Assembly: GCA_002423465.1 (NCBI GenBank)
Contig: DIWG01000068.1
Span: forward strand, 1-21,299
Direction: 5' to 3'
Source: Syntrophaceae bacterium UBA6112
Lineage (GTDB): Bacteria > Desulfobacterota > Syntrophia > Syntrophales > UBA5619
DNA length: 21,299 nt
Of the stretch, positions 1-7,923 are shown piece by piece (within the stretch, counting starts at the first letter, position 1; each line of letters opens with the position of its first letter). Made by a program: the position numbers and the translations under genes. The notes beneath the pieces were generated by a model. The model saw only the letters and a program-made list of their open reading frames with translations. It was not told where the DNA came from and did no database searches.

Positions 1-2
1 CG

Positions 3-767
3 ATGGAGATGGTGATCAAGCGGGCCAAAAAGCAGGGCGTCTGTTTTGCCGGGGTGCGCAACAGTTGCCATTTCGGCATGACCTCCTATTACCCGATGAT
101 GGCCCTCAAAGAGGGGATGATCGGCCTGGCCGGTTCCAACACGGCGATCGTTATGGCACCCTGGGGCGGCGGCAAATCCGCCATCGGGAACAACCCCCTG
201 GCCATCACCGTTCCGACGGGTAAACCCTACCCCCTCATCCTTGACATGGCGATGAGCGTAGTCTCCGGGGGGAAGGTCCGCCTGGAGGCCCTTAAAGGGA
301 CCAAAATCCCCCTCGGTTGGATCCTTGACGAAAAAGGACGCCCGACGGACAATCCCGCGGATATGTTTCCCAACGGGACCCTGCTGCCCATGGGGTACAA
401 GGGATTCGGCATGGCGATCATGATTGAAATCCTCTCCGGGATCCTGACCCAGGCGGCCATCCTCAAAGAGATCAAACTCTGGTTCGACAAACCCGAAGAG
501 CCCGTGAACCTCGGCCATTTCTTCATGGCCTTCGATATCGGGGCCTTCCTATCCATCGATTCGTTCAAACAGCGGGTGGACGGGCTGATCGACGAGTTGA
601 AAGCTTCTCCGCCCATGACGGGGTCTGCGGGTGTATTCATGCCCGGGGAGATGGAGTACATCAGCGAGCAGAAGATGCTCAAAAGCGGCATTGCGGTTTC
701 CAGGGAGGTGCTCCAGACGTTGGATGCTTTCGCGAAGCGGATGAGTATTCAACCTCTGGCCTACTGA
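3..767 (+). CDS. Ldh2-family (malate/L-lactate/ureidoglycolate-type) NAD(P)-dependent dehydrogenase, C-terminal part
   Basis: This is the last 254 residues of a protein whose start lies left of the window. The family (Ldh2/MDH2 fold, unrelated to classical LDH) oxidises 2-hydroxyacids such as malate, lactate, sulfolactate or ureidoglycolate with NAD(P)+ in the cytoplasm. The visible NSCHFG motif (residues 20-25) contains the family's conserved catalytic His (H23). It is followed by a GNNPLAI segment, an LDMAMS strand (about residue 80) and a glycine-rich MGYKGFGMA segment (about 131-139). Family members are usually 330-360 residues, so roughly 80-100 N-terminal residues are missing; the ATG at position 3 is probably internal. 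A 154-nt gap separates it from the acyl-CoA dehydrogenase on the same strand. The substrate is unknown; the context favours a 2-hydroxyacid intermediate. The family call is firm, the substrate is not. Confidence 0.85.
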   Translation: MEMVIKRAKKQGVCFAGVRNSCHFGMTSYYPMMALKEGMIGLAGSNTAIVMAPWGGGKSAIGNNPLAITVPTGKPYPLILDMAMSVVSGGKVRLEALKGTKIPLGWILDEKGRPTDNPADMFPNGTLLPMGYKGFGMAIMIEILSGILTQAAILKEIKLWFDKPEEPVNLGHFFMAFDIGAFLSIDSFKQRVDGLIDELKASPPMTGSAGVFMPGEMEYISEQKMLKSGIAVSREVLQTLDAFAKRMSIQPLAY

Positions 768-921
768 TAGGCTCTCCTGAGGCGCCTGAGAATTGAAACA
801 CCGTCTATGACTGGTGGGTTTCCAACCGAATATCGAATCCCCAGATATGTATTGCTGCGGTGGCATTCTGTTGGGAGGAGAATTGAATCCTTTTAATTAA
901 AGTAATGAGTTAGGAGGCGAC

Positions 922-2064
922 ATGTCATCGATCTATTTGAATGAAGAGCAGAAAATTTTCCGGGACAGCATTCATAAATTCATGAAACGCGGGTGTCCCC
1001 GCGAATACGTGCGGGAATGCGACGAGAAGAAGCGTTATCCAATTGAACTTGTTAAAAAAACAGGGGAAATGGGATGGTGGTCGCTCACGTTGCCCGAGGA
1101 ATACGACGGCTACGGCAACATAATGGACATGGTGATTTTTCTTGAGGCGGTTGCTTACTATTCGATCGCCCTGGCCCGTGATTGGAACCGCACCGTCAGC
1201 ATGGTGGGGGGGGCTGTAAACCATTTTGGGACGCCAGAGCAGAAAGCGGAAATCCTTCCCAGGGTTGGACGCGGCGAGTTGGGCCTAGCGTTTGCGCTGA
1301 GCGAGGCGGAGGCGGGGTCCGATGCTGCCGCCGTTCGGACGACGGCAATCCTCCAGGGCGATCATTTCCTCGTGAACGGCTCCAAGACGTGGATCACAGG
1401 GGCTCTCAACTCTGAATTGTTTCTGACTGTGGTGCGGACCGATCCCAAATCCGAGAGGCATAAGGGCATGAGCCTTCTGCTCATTCCAAAGGATACCCCG
1501 GGACTGTTGATCCGCCCCACCGATCTGCTGGGCGGACACGCACTACGCACATGCGAACTCACCTTCGAGGATGTGAAGGTTCCCGCCAATCGGTTGCTCG
1601 GTGAACTCCACAAGGGCTGGATGAACCTACTTCCTACGCTGGTAAAAGAGCGGGTAGGTCTATCTGCCATGTGTACCGGCGCCGCCCAGGCCGCCGTAGA
1701 CGATGCCGTGTGCTATGCAAAAGAACGGGTCCAGTTCGGCCGGCCGATCGGCAAGTTTCAGGCTATCCAGCACAAGCTTGTCGATATGCAGATCAAGGTG
1801 GATGCGGCCCGCCAACTGGCCTATCATGCAGCCCACCTCATGTCGCAGGGGCTGCCGGCAGAGCGGGAAGCCAGCTCCGCGAAGATCTTCGCTTCCGATG
1901 CCTACATGCAGGTCGCCGTGGAAGGCGTCCAGGTTCTCGGAGGCAATGGTTACTCCATGGAATACGATATGCAGCGCCACTTCCGGGAGTCGAAACTCTT
2001 TCAAATTTTTGGCGGGACCAATGAAATACAGCGACTGGTGATCGCCAGGCAGTTGGGGTTGTGA
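922..2064 (+). CDS. Acyl-CoA dehydrogenase (FAD-dependent)
   Basis: This 380-aa protein, full length for the family, oxidises an acyl-CoA to a 2,3-enoyl-CoA, or runs in reverse as an enoyl-CoA reductase like CaiA, usually passing electrons to ETF. Visible landmarks are the FAD/substrate signature FALSEAEAGSD (124-134), GSKTWITG (153-160), QFGRPIGKFQAIQHKLVDM (271-289) and the C-terminal QVLGGNGY (337-344). The position equivalent to the medium-chain catalytic Glu376 (motif YEGT) is glycine here (G364 in IFGGTNEIQR). A glutamate occurs instead at E243 in LVKERV, where long-chain and isovaleryl-CoA dehydrogenases carry their base, so E243 is the likely catalytic residue. The start is set by a strong TTAGGAGG site (910-917). 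No ETF genes are in view. The neighbouring CoA-transferases suggest they supply its CoA ester. The substrate is not determinable. Confidence 0.95.
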   Translation: MSSIYLNEEQKIFRDSIHKFMKRGCPREYVRECDEKKRYPIELVKKTGEMGWWSLTLPEEYDGYGNIMDMVIFLEAVAYYSIALARDWNRTVSMVGGAVNHFGTPEQKAEILPRVGRGELGLAFALSEAEAGSDAAAVRTTAILQGDHFLVNGSKTWITGALNSELFLTVVRTDPKSERHKGMSLLLIPKDTPGLLIRPTDLLGGHALRTCELTFEDVKVPANRLLGELHKGWMNLLPTLVKERVGLSAMCTGAAQAAVDDAVCYAKERVQFGRPIGKFQAIQHKLVDMQIKVDAARQLAYHAAHLMSQGLPAEREASSAKIFASDAYMQVAVEGVQVLGGNGYSMEYDMQRHFRESKLFQIFGGTNEIQRLVIARQLGL

Positions 2065-2155
2065 GTTCCCGGTCTTCCCAACGGCTATGGATCCAAAAAT
2101 GCCGGGGGAGAAGGCCGGATGCTGACGCACCTCAGGGGTAAAGCCACCGGACTGA

Positions 2156-2182
2156 ATTGCCCCGCCAGCAGGATGGGGCAAT
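2156..2182 (+). repeat. Intercistronic hairpin between acyl-CoA dehydrogenase and CoA-transferase genes
   Basis: ATTGCCCC (2156-2163) and GGGGCAAT (2175-2182) form a perfect 8-bp stem with an 11-nt loop, inside a 157-nt gap. No T-run follows, so this is not a classical Rho-independent terminator. It could be an mRNA processing or stability element, or chance. Confidence 0.4.
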
Positions 2183-2221
2183 CTATGAGGGAATGTCATA
2201 TCAAGAAACGAGGGGAGAACT

Positions 2222-3409
2222 ATGCAAATGCTAACCGGGATACGCATCCTGGACATGTCGATCATAACTGCCGGCCCGAGTGGGACGCAGCTTCTGGGCG
2301 ATCTGGGAGCGGATGTCATCAAGGTTGAGGAGCCGGGATCGGGTGATTATTCCCGCACGCTGGGATTTGCCAAGGTTCGGGGGGTCAGCACCCAATTCAT
2401 AAGTCAGAACCGTAGCAAGCGAAGCCTGACGTTGAATCTACGTGACCCGCGGGGCAAGGAGGCGTTCTTCCGTTTCCTGCCCACAACCGATGTCGTGGTG
2501 GAGAACTTCCGTCCCGGGACGGTCTCCAAGCTGGGGATCGATTACGAAAGCGTCCGGAAGGTCAAACCTGATATTATTTATGCATCAATCTCCGCTTTCG
2601 GACAGACCGGGCCCTACAGCCTGCTTCCGGCCAATGATCCCGTCGTTCAGGCCATCGGGGGCTTGATGTCCATGACCGGCGCGCAAGGGGGCGGCCCTGT
2701 GCGGGTGGGAAATCCGGCCCCGGATTTCGGCACGGGGATGATGATGGTCTGCGGGGTCATGGCCGCACTGCTACACCGTCAACGGACGGGTGAAGGACAG
2801 AAAATCGAATTGGCCCTCCTGGACACCGCCCTGTTCTCCCTGCTTCCGCGAGAGGGGGAGTATTTCGTCACCGACGTGCCGCCGCCGCGGATGGGGACGG
2901 CCTCTCCGGGTTTTTCCCCATCACAGACCTTCATGACTGCCGACGGGAAACCCTTGTACATCTCTGCCTTTCAGGATGGTTTTTGGGAAAACCTCTGCAT
3001 GGCCCTCGATCATCCGGAATGGGTGAAGGATCCCCTTTTCGGCGACAATGTGCTGAGGGTCCGGAACCGGGATCTTCTTGCCGAAAAGATCCAGGAATGC
3101 ACGAGATTGAAAACGGCCGACGAGTGGCTCGATCGATTCCATCGCCATGATGTTCCCGCAGCCCCCGTCTTGACCGTCACGGAGGCCTTGAACAATCCCC
3201 ATGTACGGCAAACCGGTACGCTGGTGGAGATCCAGCACCCCCTTGCCGGCGCCGTCAAGGTCGTGGGCCACCCGGCGAAATTTTCCGCCGCTCCCGCGAA
3301 GTACCACCTGCCGCCGCCGGGGCTGGGAGAGCACACAGAAGCTCTGCTGCGGGAAGTGGATTATGGGGAAGAAGAAATACGGCAGCTCAAAGAATCCAAG
3401 GCCATATAG
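2222..3409 (+). CDS. CaiB/BaiF (class III) CoA-transferase, first of a tandem pair
   Basis: This 395-aa protein has the usual family length (about 390-430). Class III CoA-transferases move CoA between carboxylic acids through an aspartyl-CoA thioester without free intermediates. The N-terminal Rossmann part shows GDLGADVIKVE (26-36), RSLTLNL (67-73) and VVENFRPG (92-99). The conserved catalytic Asp is D168 in NPAPDFGTG, followed by the TGEGQKIELALLD stretch (189-201). The C-terminal tail PPPGLGEHTEALL is typical. It starts after an AGGGGAGA site at ATG 2222; an in-frame ATG two codons on (2228) is an alternative. The next gene starts 11 nt after its stop, and the two are clear paralogues sharing LLPREGE/LVPREGE and PPPxLG segments. 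The CoA donor and acceptor cannot be read from sequence; annotation as formyl-CoA transferase would be over-specific. Confidence 0.93.
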   Translation: MQMLTGIRILDMSIITAGPSGTQLLGDLGADVIKVEEPGSGDYSRTLGFAKVRGVSTQFISQNRSKRSLTLNLRDPRGKEAFFRFLPTTDVVVENFRPGTVSKLGIDYESVRKVKPDIIYASISAFGQTGPYSLLPANDPVVQAIGGLMSMTGAQGGGPVRVGNPAPDFGTGMMMVCGVMAALLHRQRTGEGQKIELALLDTALFSLLPREGEYFVTDVPPPRMGTASPGFSPSQTFMTADGKPLYISAFQDGFWENLCMALDHPEWVKDPLFGDNVLRVRNRDLLAEKIQECTRLKTADEWLDRFHRHDVPAAPVLTVTEALNNPHVRQTGTLVEIQHPLAGAVKVVGHPAKFSAAPAKYHLPPPGLGEHTEALLREVDYGEEEIRQLKESKAI

Positions 3410-3420
3410 GAGCAGTATCC

Positions 3421-4629
3421 ATGAAACCATCGGAAAAGAACCAAAGGCCCCTTTCGGGGTATCGCATATTGGAGATGTCTTCCCATTTCGCCGGGTCCCT
3501 CTGCGGCATGCTGCTGGCGGACATGGGGGCTGAGGTCATCAAGGTCGAACCTCCGGAAGGAGGAGATCCTGTTCGCCGTCAAGGGGCCTTCTTTTTGGAA
3601 CAGGAGTCTGTTCCCTTCCTGTCCGCCAATCGAAACAAACTCAGTCTGACGCTGGACCTGCAAAAGGAGGAGGGACGGGCGGTTTTTCACCGCCTGCTGC
3701 CCACGGCGGACGTCGTCATCGACGGCTTCCGCCCCGGCGTTATGCTGGAGTGGCAGGCCGATTACGAAAGTTGCCGAAAGATCCGGCAAGATATCATCTA
3801 TTTGAGCCTGACCCCCTTCGGACAGACCGGCCCCTGGGCCTACCGGCCGGGAAACGACCCGCTCGTCCAGGCCACCTCCGGGCTGATGGCGCTCACGGGG
3901 GATTCCGGGGGTCAGCCTTTGCTGGCTGGAAACCAGGCGGCCGATTTCAGCGGCTCTTCCGTCGGGGCCTTCGCGGTCTTGACCGCCCTTTTCCACCGGG
4001 AAAGGTCGGGCCAGGGGCAGAAGATCGATGTAGCTCTTCTGGATGCGCTGATCTATGCGCTGGTTCCGCGGGAGGGCGAGGTTCTGTCCACAGGGAAGGA
4101 GTTGGAACGTTGCGGTACCGCGCACCCCTCTTTTGTTCCCTACCAGTGCTTCGAGGCCCAGGACGGGAAATGGCTTTTCCTCTCATGCTTCACACAGAAG
4201 TTTTGGAGTAACCTGTGCCAGGTGCTCGGCCGGCCGGACCTGGAAAAGGACCCGCGTTTTGTCAACAATCCGGACCGTGTGAAAAACCGCCGGGAACTCA
4301 TCCCGATCCTGGAGGATCTGTTCCGGCAGAAACCCATGACCGAGTGGATCCGGTTGGTCCAGAAGGCCGATGTTCCCTGTGGCCCTCTGAATGACCTGGA
4401 GATGGCCATTGCAGACCCGCAGGTTGTCCAAAATCAAATGGTGGTGGAAATGGACCATCCGCGGGCAGGCAAGCTGCGCACCATGGCCAATCCCATCCAT
4501 TTCATGGGCACGCCCGTCTGCTACGAGCTGCCCCCTCCGGCTCTGGGACAGGACAGCGTAAAGATTTTGCAAGGATTGGGGTATCATCCGGACCAAATCC
4601 GGAGCTTCCGGGAAGCGAAGGTTGTCTGA
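3421..4629 (+). CDS. CaiB/BaiF (class III) CoA-transferase, second of a tandem pair
   Basis: This 402-aa class III CoA-transferase is paralogous to the preceding gene. It has LADMGAEVIKVEPPEGGDPVR (32-52), the FGQTGPW strand (133-139) and the catalytic Asp D175 in NQAADFSGS, followed by SGQGQKIDVALLD. Both paralogues therefore keep the nucleophile. The ribosome-binding AGGAG (3408-3412) overlaps the upstream stop codon and lies 8 nt before the ATG, so the two are almost certainly co-transcribed. Known tandem pairs in this family, for example BbsEF (benzylsuccinate) and SmtAB (malate), form heteromeric enzymes, so this pair may be one enzyme or may activate two acids. That is inference. It lies upstream of the TRAP genes, consistent with activating the imported acid. 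Confidence 0.93.
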   Translation: MKPSEKNQRPLSGYRILEMSSHFAGSLCGMLLADMGAEVIKVEPPEGGDPVRRQGAFFLEQESVPFLSANRNKLSLTLDLQKEEGRAVFHRLLPTADVVIDGFRPGVMLEWQADYESCRKIRQDIIYLSLTPFGQTGPWAYRPGNDPLVQATSGLMALTGDSGGQPLLAGNQAADFSGSSVGAFAVLTALFHRERSGQGQKIDVALLDALIYALVPREGEVLSTGKELERCGTAHPSFVPYQCFEAQDGKWLFLSCFTQKFWSNLCQVLGRPDLEKDPRFVNNPDRVKNRRELIPILEDLFRQKPMTEWIRLVQKADVPCGPLNDLEMAIADPQVVQNQMVVEMDHPRAGKLRTMANPIHFMGTPVCYELPPPALGQDSVKILQGLGYHPDQIRSFREAKVV

Positions 4630-4753
4630 TTTTACCGAAATACAGAAGGGACAAAATGTTTTGCGTTTACAAGAAGTGATGGAAAAAGAAAGTATCGACC
4701 TTTTAGAAGACCAACTAAATTTAACCAGTGTCAACTAAGAAAGGAGTGTAGAG

Positions 4754-5761
4754 ATGCAAAAAGTAAGCAGTGTTGTCAAAAGGATCGTTCCGGTGATCGT
4801 TGCTGTGATGCTTGTGGTTTCCCTTGCGGGTCGCAGCGAGGCGCAATCCGACAAGTTCAAGTTCAGGCTTGGACATGTCAATGCCCCGGGTTCGATGGTG
4901 TTCTTCGCCGCCGAGGAATTTGCCAAGCAGGCAAAGGACATGAGCAAAGGGCGCATCGAAATCGATGTTTTTGCAAACGCCGTGCTCGGCAATGAAGCAC
5001 GGCTGATGGAGCTGGTGAACAGTGGAAACTTGGATTTAGGCATCACCACCGCCATGGGCCTCGGGAGCTACGTGCCGGCCGTTTCGGTTCTGGAAGCCGA
5101 TTACGTGTTCCGCGACATCAAGACCCAGCTCGCCTTCGCGTTGTCGGACGAGGGGCAAAAATTCTTCCAGCCGATTGCCCAGAAGACGAACATGATGGTA
5201 GTCGCCAACCATACCTTTGGCCTTCGTCATCTCACGACCAAGAATAAGGCGATCAAAACGCCCGCGGATCTGAAGGGGATGAAGATCCGTTGTATGGATT
5301 TCCGTCAGGCAGTGGAAAATGTCACGGCCCTCGGAGGCGCCGCCACCCCGATGGCCTTCTCGGAGCTCTATATGGGTCTGAGGCAGGGAGTCGTGGATGG
5401 ACAGGAGAACCCCTTGAACACCATCATCGCCTCGAAGTTCTACGAGGTTCAGAAGTACCTCATGTTGACCGGCCACGTCGTCACAAACAGTGCGTTTGTG
5501 ATGAGCAAAAAATCGTTCGATTCTCTCCCGAAGGACCTTCAGGCGGTCATTCTGGAGGCAGGAAAAGCGATGATGAAGAGGACCGCGGCGGAGATCGAAA
5601 AGAAGGAAGGCGATTGGATGAAGGAACTCGAGTCCAAGGGCATGGTCGTGATCAAACCTGACGTCGATGCTTTCCGCAAGCGGGCGATCGAGTACCTGCC
5701 CGCCAAGATGGAGGATGTCTGGGGAAAGGGCGCATACGAGAAGATCGCGAACTTCAAGTAA
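4754..5761 (+). CDS. dctP: TRAP transporter substrate-binding protein DctP
   Basis: This 335-aa periplasmic solute receptor of a tripartite ATP-independent periplasmic transporter binds a carboxylate and hands it to DctQM. Residues 1-30 form a signal peptide with basic residues, a hydrophobic core (about 11-25) and an SEA-Q end suggesting cleavage after A30. The mature part starts with KFRLGHVNAPGSMVFFAA. The family's carboxylate-binding Arg lies in the DLKGMKIR segment (R179), and AFSELYMGLRQGVVDGQENP (201-220) is the classical DctP signature. The start follows AAGGAGTG (4741-4748). The 124-nt upstream gap is AT-rich and could hold a promoter: TTTACA at 4666 with a poor -10 hexamer, unconvincing alone. 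dctQ follows only after 235 nt containing a strong hairpin. The ligand is probably an organic acid, identity unknown. Confidence 0.94.
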   Translation: MQKVSSVVKRIVPVIVAVMLVVSLAGRSEAQSDKFKFRLGHVNAPGSMVFFAAEEFAKQAKDMSKGRIEIDVFANAVLGNEARLMELVNSGNLDLGITTAMGLGSYVPAVSVLEADYVFRDIKTQLAFALSDEGQKFFQPIAQKTNMMVVANHTFGLRHLTTKNKAIKTPADLKGMKIRCMDFRQAVENVTALGGAATPMAFSELYMGLRQGVVDGQENPLNTIIASKFYEVQKYLMLTGHVVTNSAFVMSKKSFDSLPKDLQAVILEAGKAMMKRTAAEIEKKEGDWMKELESKGMVVIKPDVDAFRKRAIEYLPAKMEDVWGKGAYEKIANFK

Positions 5762-5772
5762 GATAGCAAGTT

Positions 5773-5814
5773 CCAGCCAAGGGGAACACTCACCCCGGGA
5801 TGCCCCTTGGCTGG
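5773..5814 (+). promoter_or_regulatory. Perfect 12-bp intercistronic hairpin between dctP and dctQ
   Basis: CCAGCCAAGGGG (5773-5784) is exactly complementary to CCCCTTGGCTGG (5803-5814) across an 18-nt loop, starting 11 nt after the dctP stop. Only a short GTTT follows, so it is not a full terminator. Placement after the binding-protein gene fits partial termination or 3'-end mRNA stabilisation that keeps DctP more abundant than the membrane subunits. The structure is seen directly; the role is inferred. Confidence 0.7.
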
Positions 5815-5847
5815 GTTTGCATTCGTGGAAGTCCTTGATGGTTATCC

Positions 5848-5960
5848 CGGATGCGGATGTGGTCCCGCAACGGGCCGATTGGCTTTACCCGAATGGACAA
5901 AACGGGAACGTCAGACACGCCTGCGGGAGTGTGTGCTGATACCGGGCGGATACGGATGTG
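5848..5960 (+). repeat. Near-identical 14-nt direct repeats upstream of dctQ
   Basis: CGGATGCGGATGTG (5848-5861) recurs as CGGATACGGATGTG (5947-5960), differing at one base and offset by 99 nt, inside the dctP-dctQ leader. This may be a paired protein-binding site or chance; no regulator gene is near. Confidence 0.25.
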
Positions 5961-5996
5961 CCGGCGCGATCGGCCATGTAAAGGAAGGAGATCCGA

Positions 5997-6536
5997 ATGT
6001 CAAGTTTTAGGGGTACCGTATTCTTAGGCTTCTTAACCAAGGTGGGCGACGCATTGGCTTTCGTGTCCGGCTGGCTCGCCATAGCTTCAATGGTGGTGAT
6101 CGGCGTGGTCATCCCCTATGAAGTGATCGCGCGCTTCGCATTCAACAACCCGCCGATTTGGAGCGGAGAGTTGGCCGGGTTTGCGCTGGCATGGGCGTCG
6201 ATGTTCGGCGGGGCCGTCGGGCTCCGGCGGGGATATCAGGTGGGAATGACGTTCATCATCGAGATCGAGATGATACCGGCCTGGATTGCAAAATCGATAG
6301 CCCTGCTGGGGACGGTGTTAGCCATGCCGATCCTCGCCACCTTCCTCTGGTACGGAGTGATCCAGATGTCGCTGACGACCCGTGTCGAGACCGCAGCCAC
6401 CCATACGGTGCTGGCCGTGCCTTACCTGTGCATTCCCTTGGCGTCGTTTTTCATGCTGTGGTTTTCGTTCGAGCAGTTTTTCAAGCAGTTGGAAGACAAG
6501 CGCGGACTTTCGGCCGGCGTTCAGGGGGGGGTGTAG
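5997..6536 (+). CDS. dctQ: TRAP transporter small permease subunit DctQ
   Basis: This 179-aa inner-membrane subunit has four predicted hydrophobic segments: about 20-40 (LAFVSGWLAIASMVVIGVVI), 55-72, 92-115 and 138-158. The conserved segment RFAFNNPPIWSGELAGFALAW (46-66) followed by LRRGYQVGM is characteristic of DctQ, which scaffolds the large permease. The start follows a strong AAGGAAGGAG (5981-5990). Its stop lies two nucleotides before the dctM start, so the two are translated together. It shares its ligand with dctP and dctM. Confidence 0.9.
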   Translation: MSSFRGTVFLGFLTKVGDALAFVSGWLAIASMVVIGVVIPYEVIARFAFNNPPIWSGELAGFALAWASMFGGAVGLRRGYQVGMTFIIEIEMIPAWIAKSIALLGTVLAMPILATFLWYGVIQMSLTTRVETAATHTVLAVPYLCIPLASFFMLWFSFEQFFKQLEDKRGLSAGVQGGV

Positions 6537-6538
6537 CC

Positions 6539-7819
6539 ATGGTAACTTTCTTTTTGATGACATTCGTCGTATTGCTTTGCTTGGGCACGCCCATCGCCCT
6601 GGTCTTGTCCGGGTCCGCTCTGGCATACTTCCTGGTTGCGGGCGCTTCCTCTCCCGCCGTCCTGGTGCAGACGGTTTTCTCCGGGTTGCAGGTTTATCCG
6701 CTGCTGGCGGTCCCGCTGTTCATCCTGGCGGGGAATCTGATGGCCGAAAGCGGCATGCTCCAGGATCTGATCAACTTTTCGCGAAAGCTGGTCGGGCACA
6801 TGAGCGGCGGGTTGGGTCTGGTCACCATGGTGACCGTCACCTTCTTCGGGGCGATTTGCGGCGCGGCGGTGGCCGCGGCGGTGGCCATCGGGGGGATCAT
6901 GTTGCCGGCCATGAAACAGGCGGGCTATGACGAGGGTTATGCCGCGGGCCTGGTTGCGGTGGGCTCATTGACCAATCCGCTGATCCCGCCCAGCGTTGCG
7001 ATGATCCAGTATGCGGTCATCGCGAATCTCTCGATCGCGTCCCTTTTCGTGGCGGGGATCATCCCCGGTTGCGTGCTGGGGCTCTCCCTGGGCCTTTATG
7101 CCTATGTCGTGGCCAAGCGCCGTGGGTATCCGGTCGCAGATCGCGGCCCCACCTTCAAGGAATTTATCGTGACGACGGTGAAAGCCTCTCCCGCCCTGAT
7201 GATGCCGGTCCTGGTGTTTGGCGGCATCGTTCTGGGCTGGTACACACCGACCGAGGCCGCGGGCATTTCCGTGTTGTACGCAGTCGTTGTGGGCGTGGCC
7301 ATCTACAAGGGCCTCAAACTCTCCAAGATGCCGAAACTCCTGCTACAGGCGGCCATGGAGTCCAGCGTGGTGATGCTGCTTCTGGGCATGTCCGAGCCTG
7401 CTTCCTGGATCGTGGCGGTGGAACGGATCCCCGAGGTGATCATCAATCTGGTCGCCACCGTCAATGCCGATCCCTGGGTGATTTTACTGTTCATCAATAT
7501 CGCGCTGCTGCTGATCGGCATCCCGCTGGAAACCGCACCGGCGATTGCCATCCTGGCGCCCGTGCTGGCGCCTTTAGCCGGCCCCCTGGGAATCGATCCC
7601 ATCCAGTTGGCTTTGGTGGTTATCTTCAATCTTATCATCGGACTTGTGACGCCGCCCGTGGGGGGCGTTTTGTTCGCGGTATGCGCGGTTGGGAATATCC
7701 GTCTGGAGAAGATCAGCAAGGCTGTGGTGATCCCGTTCTTTATTGCCGTCCTGGTGCTGTTCATGATGACTTATATCCCGGCCATGACATTGTATCTTCC
7801 CCACTTGCTGCTGAAATAG
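6539..7819 (+). CDS. dctM: TRAP transporter large permease subunit DctM
   Basis: This is a 426-aa polytopic membrane protein and the ion-coupled translocation subunit of the TRAP system. Hydrophobic segments run the whole length. Family hallmarks are LFILAGNLMAESGM (about 61-74), FGAICGAAVAAAVAIGGIMLP, the SLTNPLIPPS loop, TPTEAAG (residues about 240) and, near the C-terminus, GLVTPPVGG. The open frame extends back to 6158, but that would overlap most of dctQ. The ATG at 6539 gives the usual family length (about 425-430) and follows the G-rich end of dctQ, so it is preferred. A 104-nt gap precedes the MoaD-like gene. Confidence 0.93.
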   Translation: MVTFFLMTFVVLLCLGTPIALVLSGSALAYFLVAGASSPAVLVQTVFSGLQVYPLLAVPLFILAGNLMAESGMLQDLINFSRKLVGHMSGGLGLVTMVTVTFFGAICGAAVAAAVAIGGIMLPAMKQAGYDEGYAAGLVAVGSLTNPLIPPSVAMIQYAVIANLSIASLFVAGIIPGCVLGLSLGLYAYVVAKRRGYPVADRGPTFKEFIVTTVKASPALMMPVLVFGGIVLGWYTPTEAAGISVLYAVVVGVAIYKGLKLSKMPKLLLQAAMESSVVMLLLGMSEPASWIVAVERIPEVIINLVATVNADPWVILLFINIALLLIGIPLETAPAIAILAPVLAPLAGPLGIDPIQLALVVIFNLIIGLVTPPVGGVLFAVCAVGNIRLEKISKAVVIPFFIAVLVLFMMTYIPAMTLYLPHLLLK

Positions 7820-7923
7820 CGGCGGAGGGTCCGAATGGCGCCCGGCAAAGGCATCGCCCTCGAAGAGCGACGAGGAGGGGATTCCGAGAAGGGGTGTGGA
7901 AAAGAATTCCGTGGAGGGTGCGC

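Noticed and set aside
861..875. TGGCATTCTGTTGGG as a sigma54 (-24/-12) promoter before the acyl-CoA dehydrogenase
   Set aside because: The -12 element reads GG instead of GC at the required spacing, so the match fails at the essential position.
5807..6010. 67-codon frame in the dctP-dctQ gap
   Set aside because: It overlaps the hairpin arm and the dctQ start, has no ribosome site and no recognisable motif.
6158..6538. N-terminal extension of the DctM frame back to 6158 (553 codons)
   Set aside because: It would overlap dctQ almost completely and its sequence has no membrane-protein character; ATG 6539 gives the family length.
7069..7923. Long frame in front of the MoaD-like protein (372 codons in total)
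   Set aside because: It is an out-of-frame shadow of dctM; only the last 87 codons have a ribosome site and family features.
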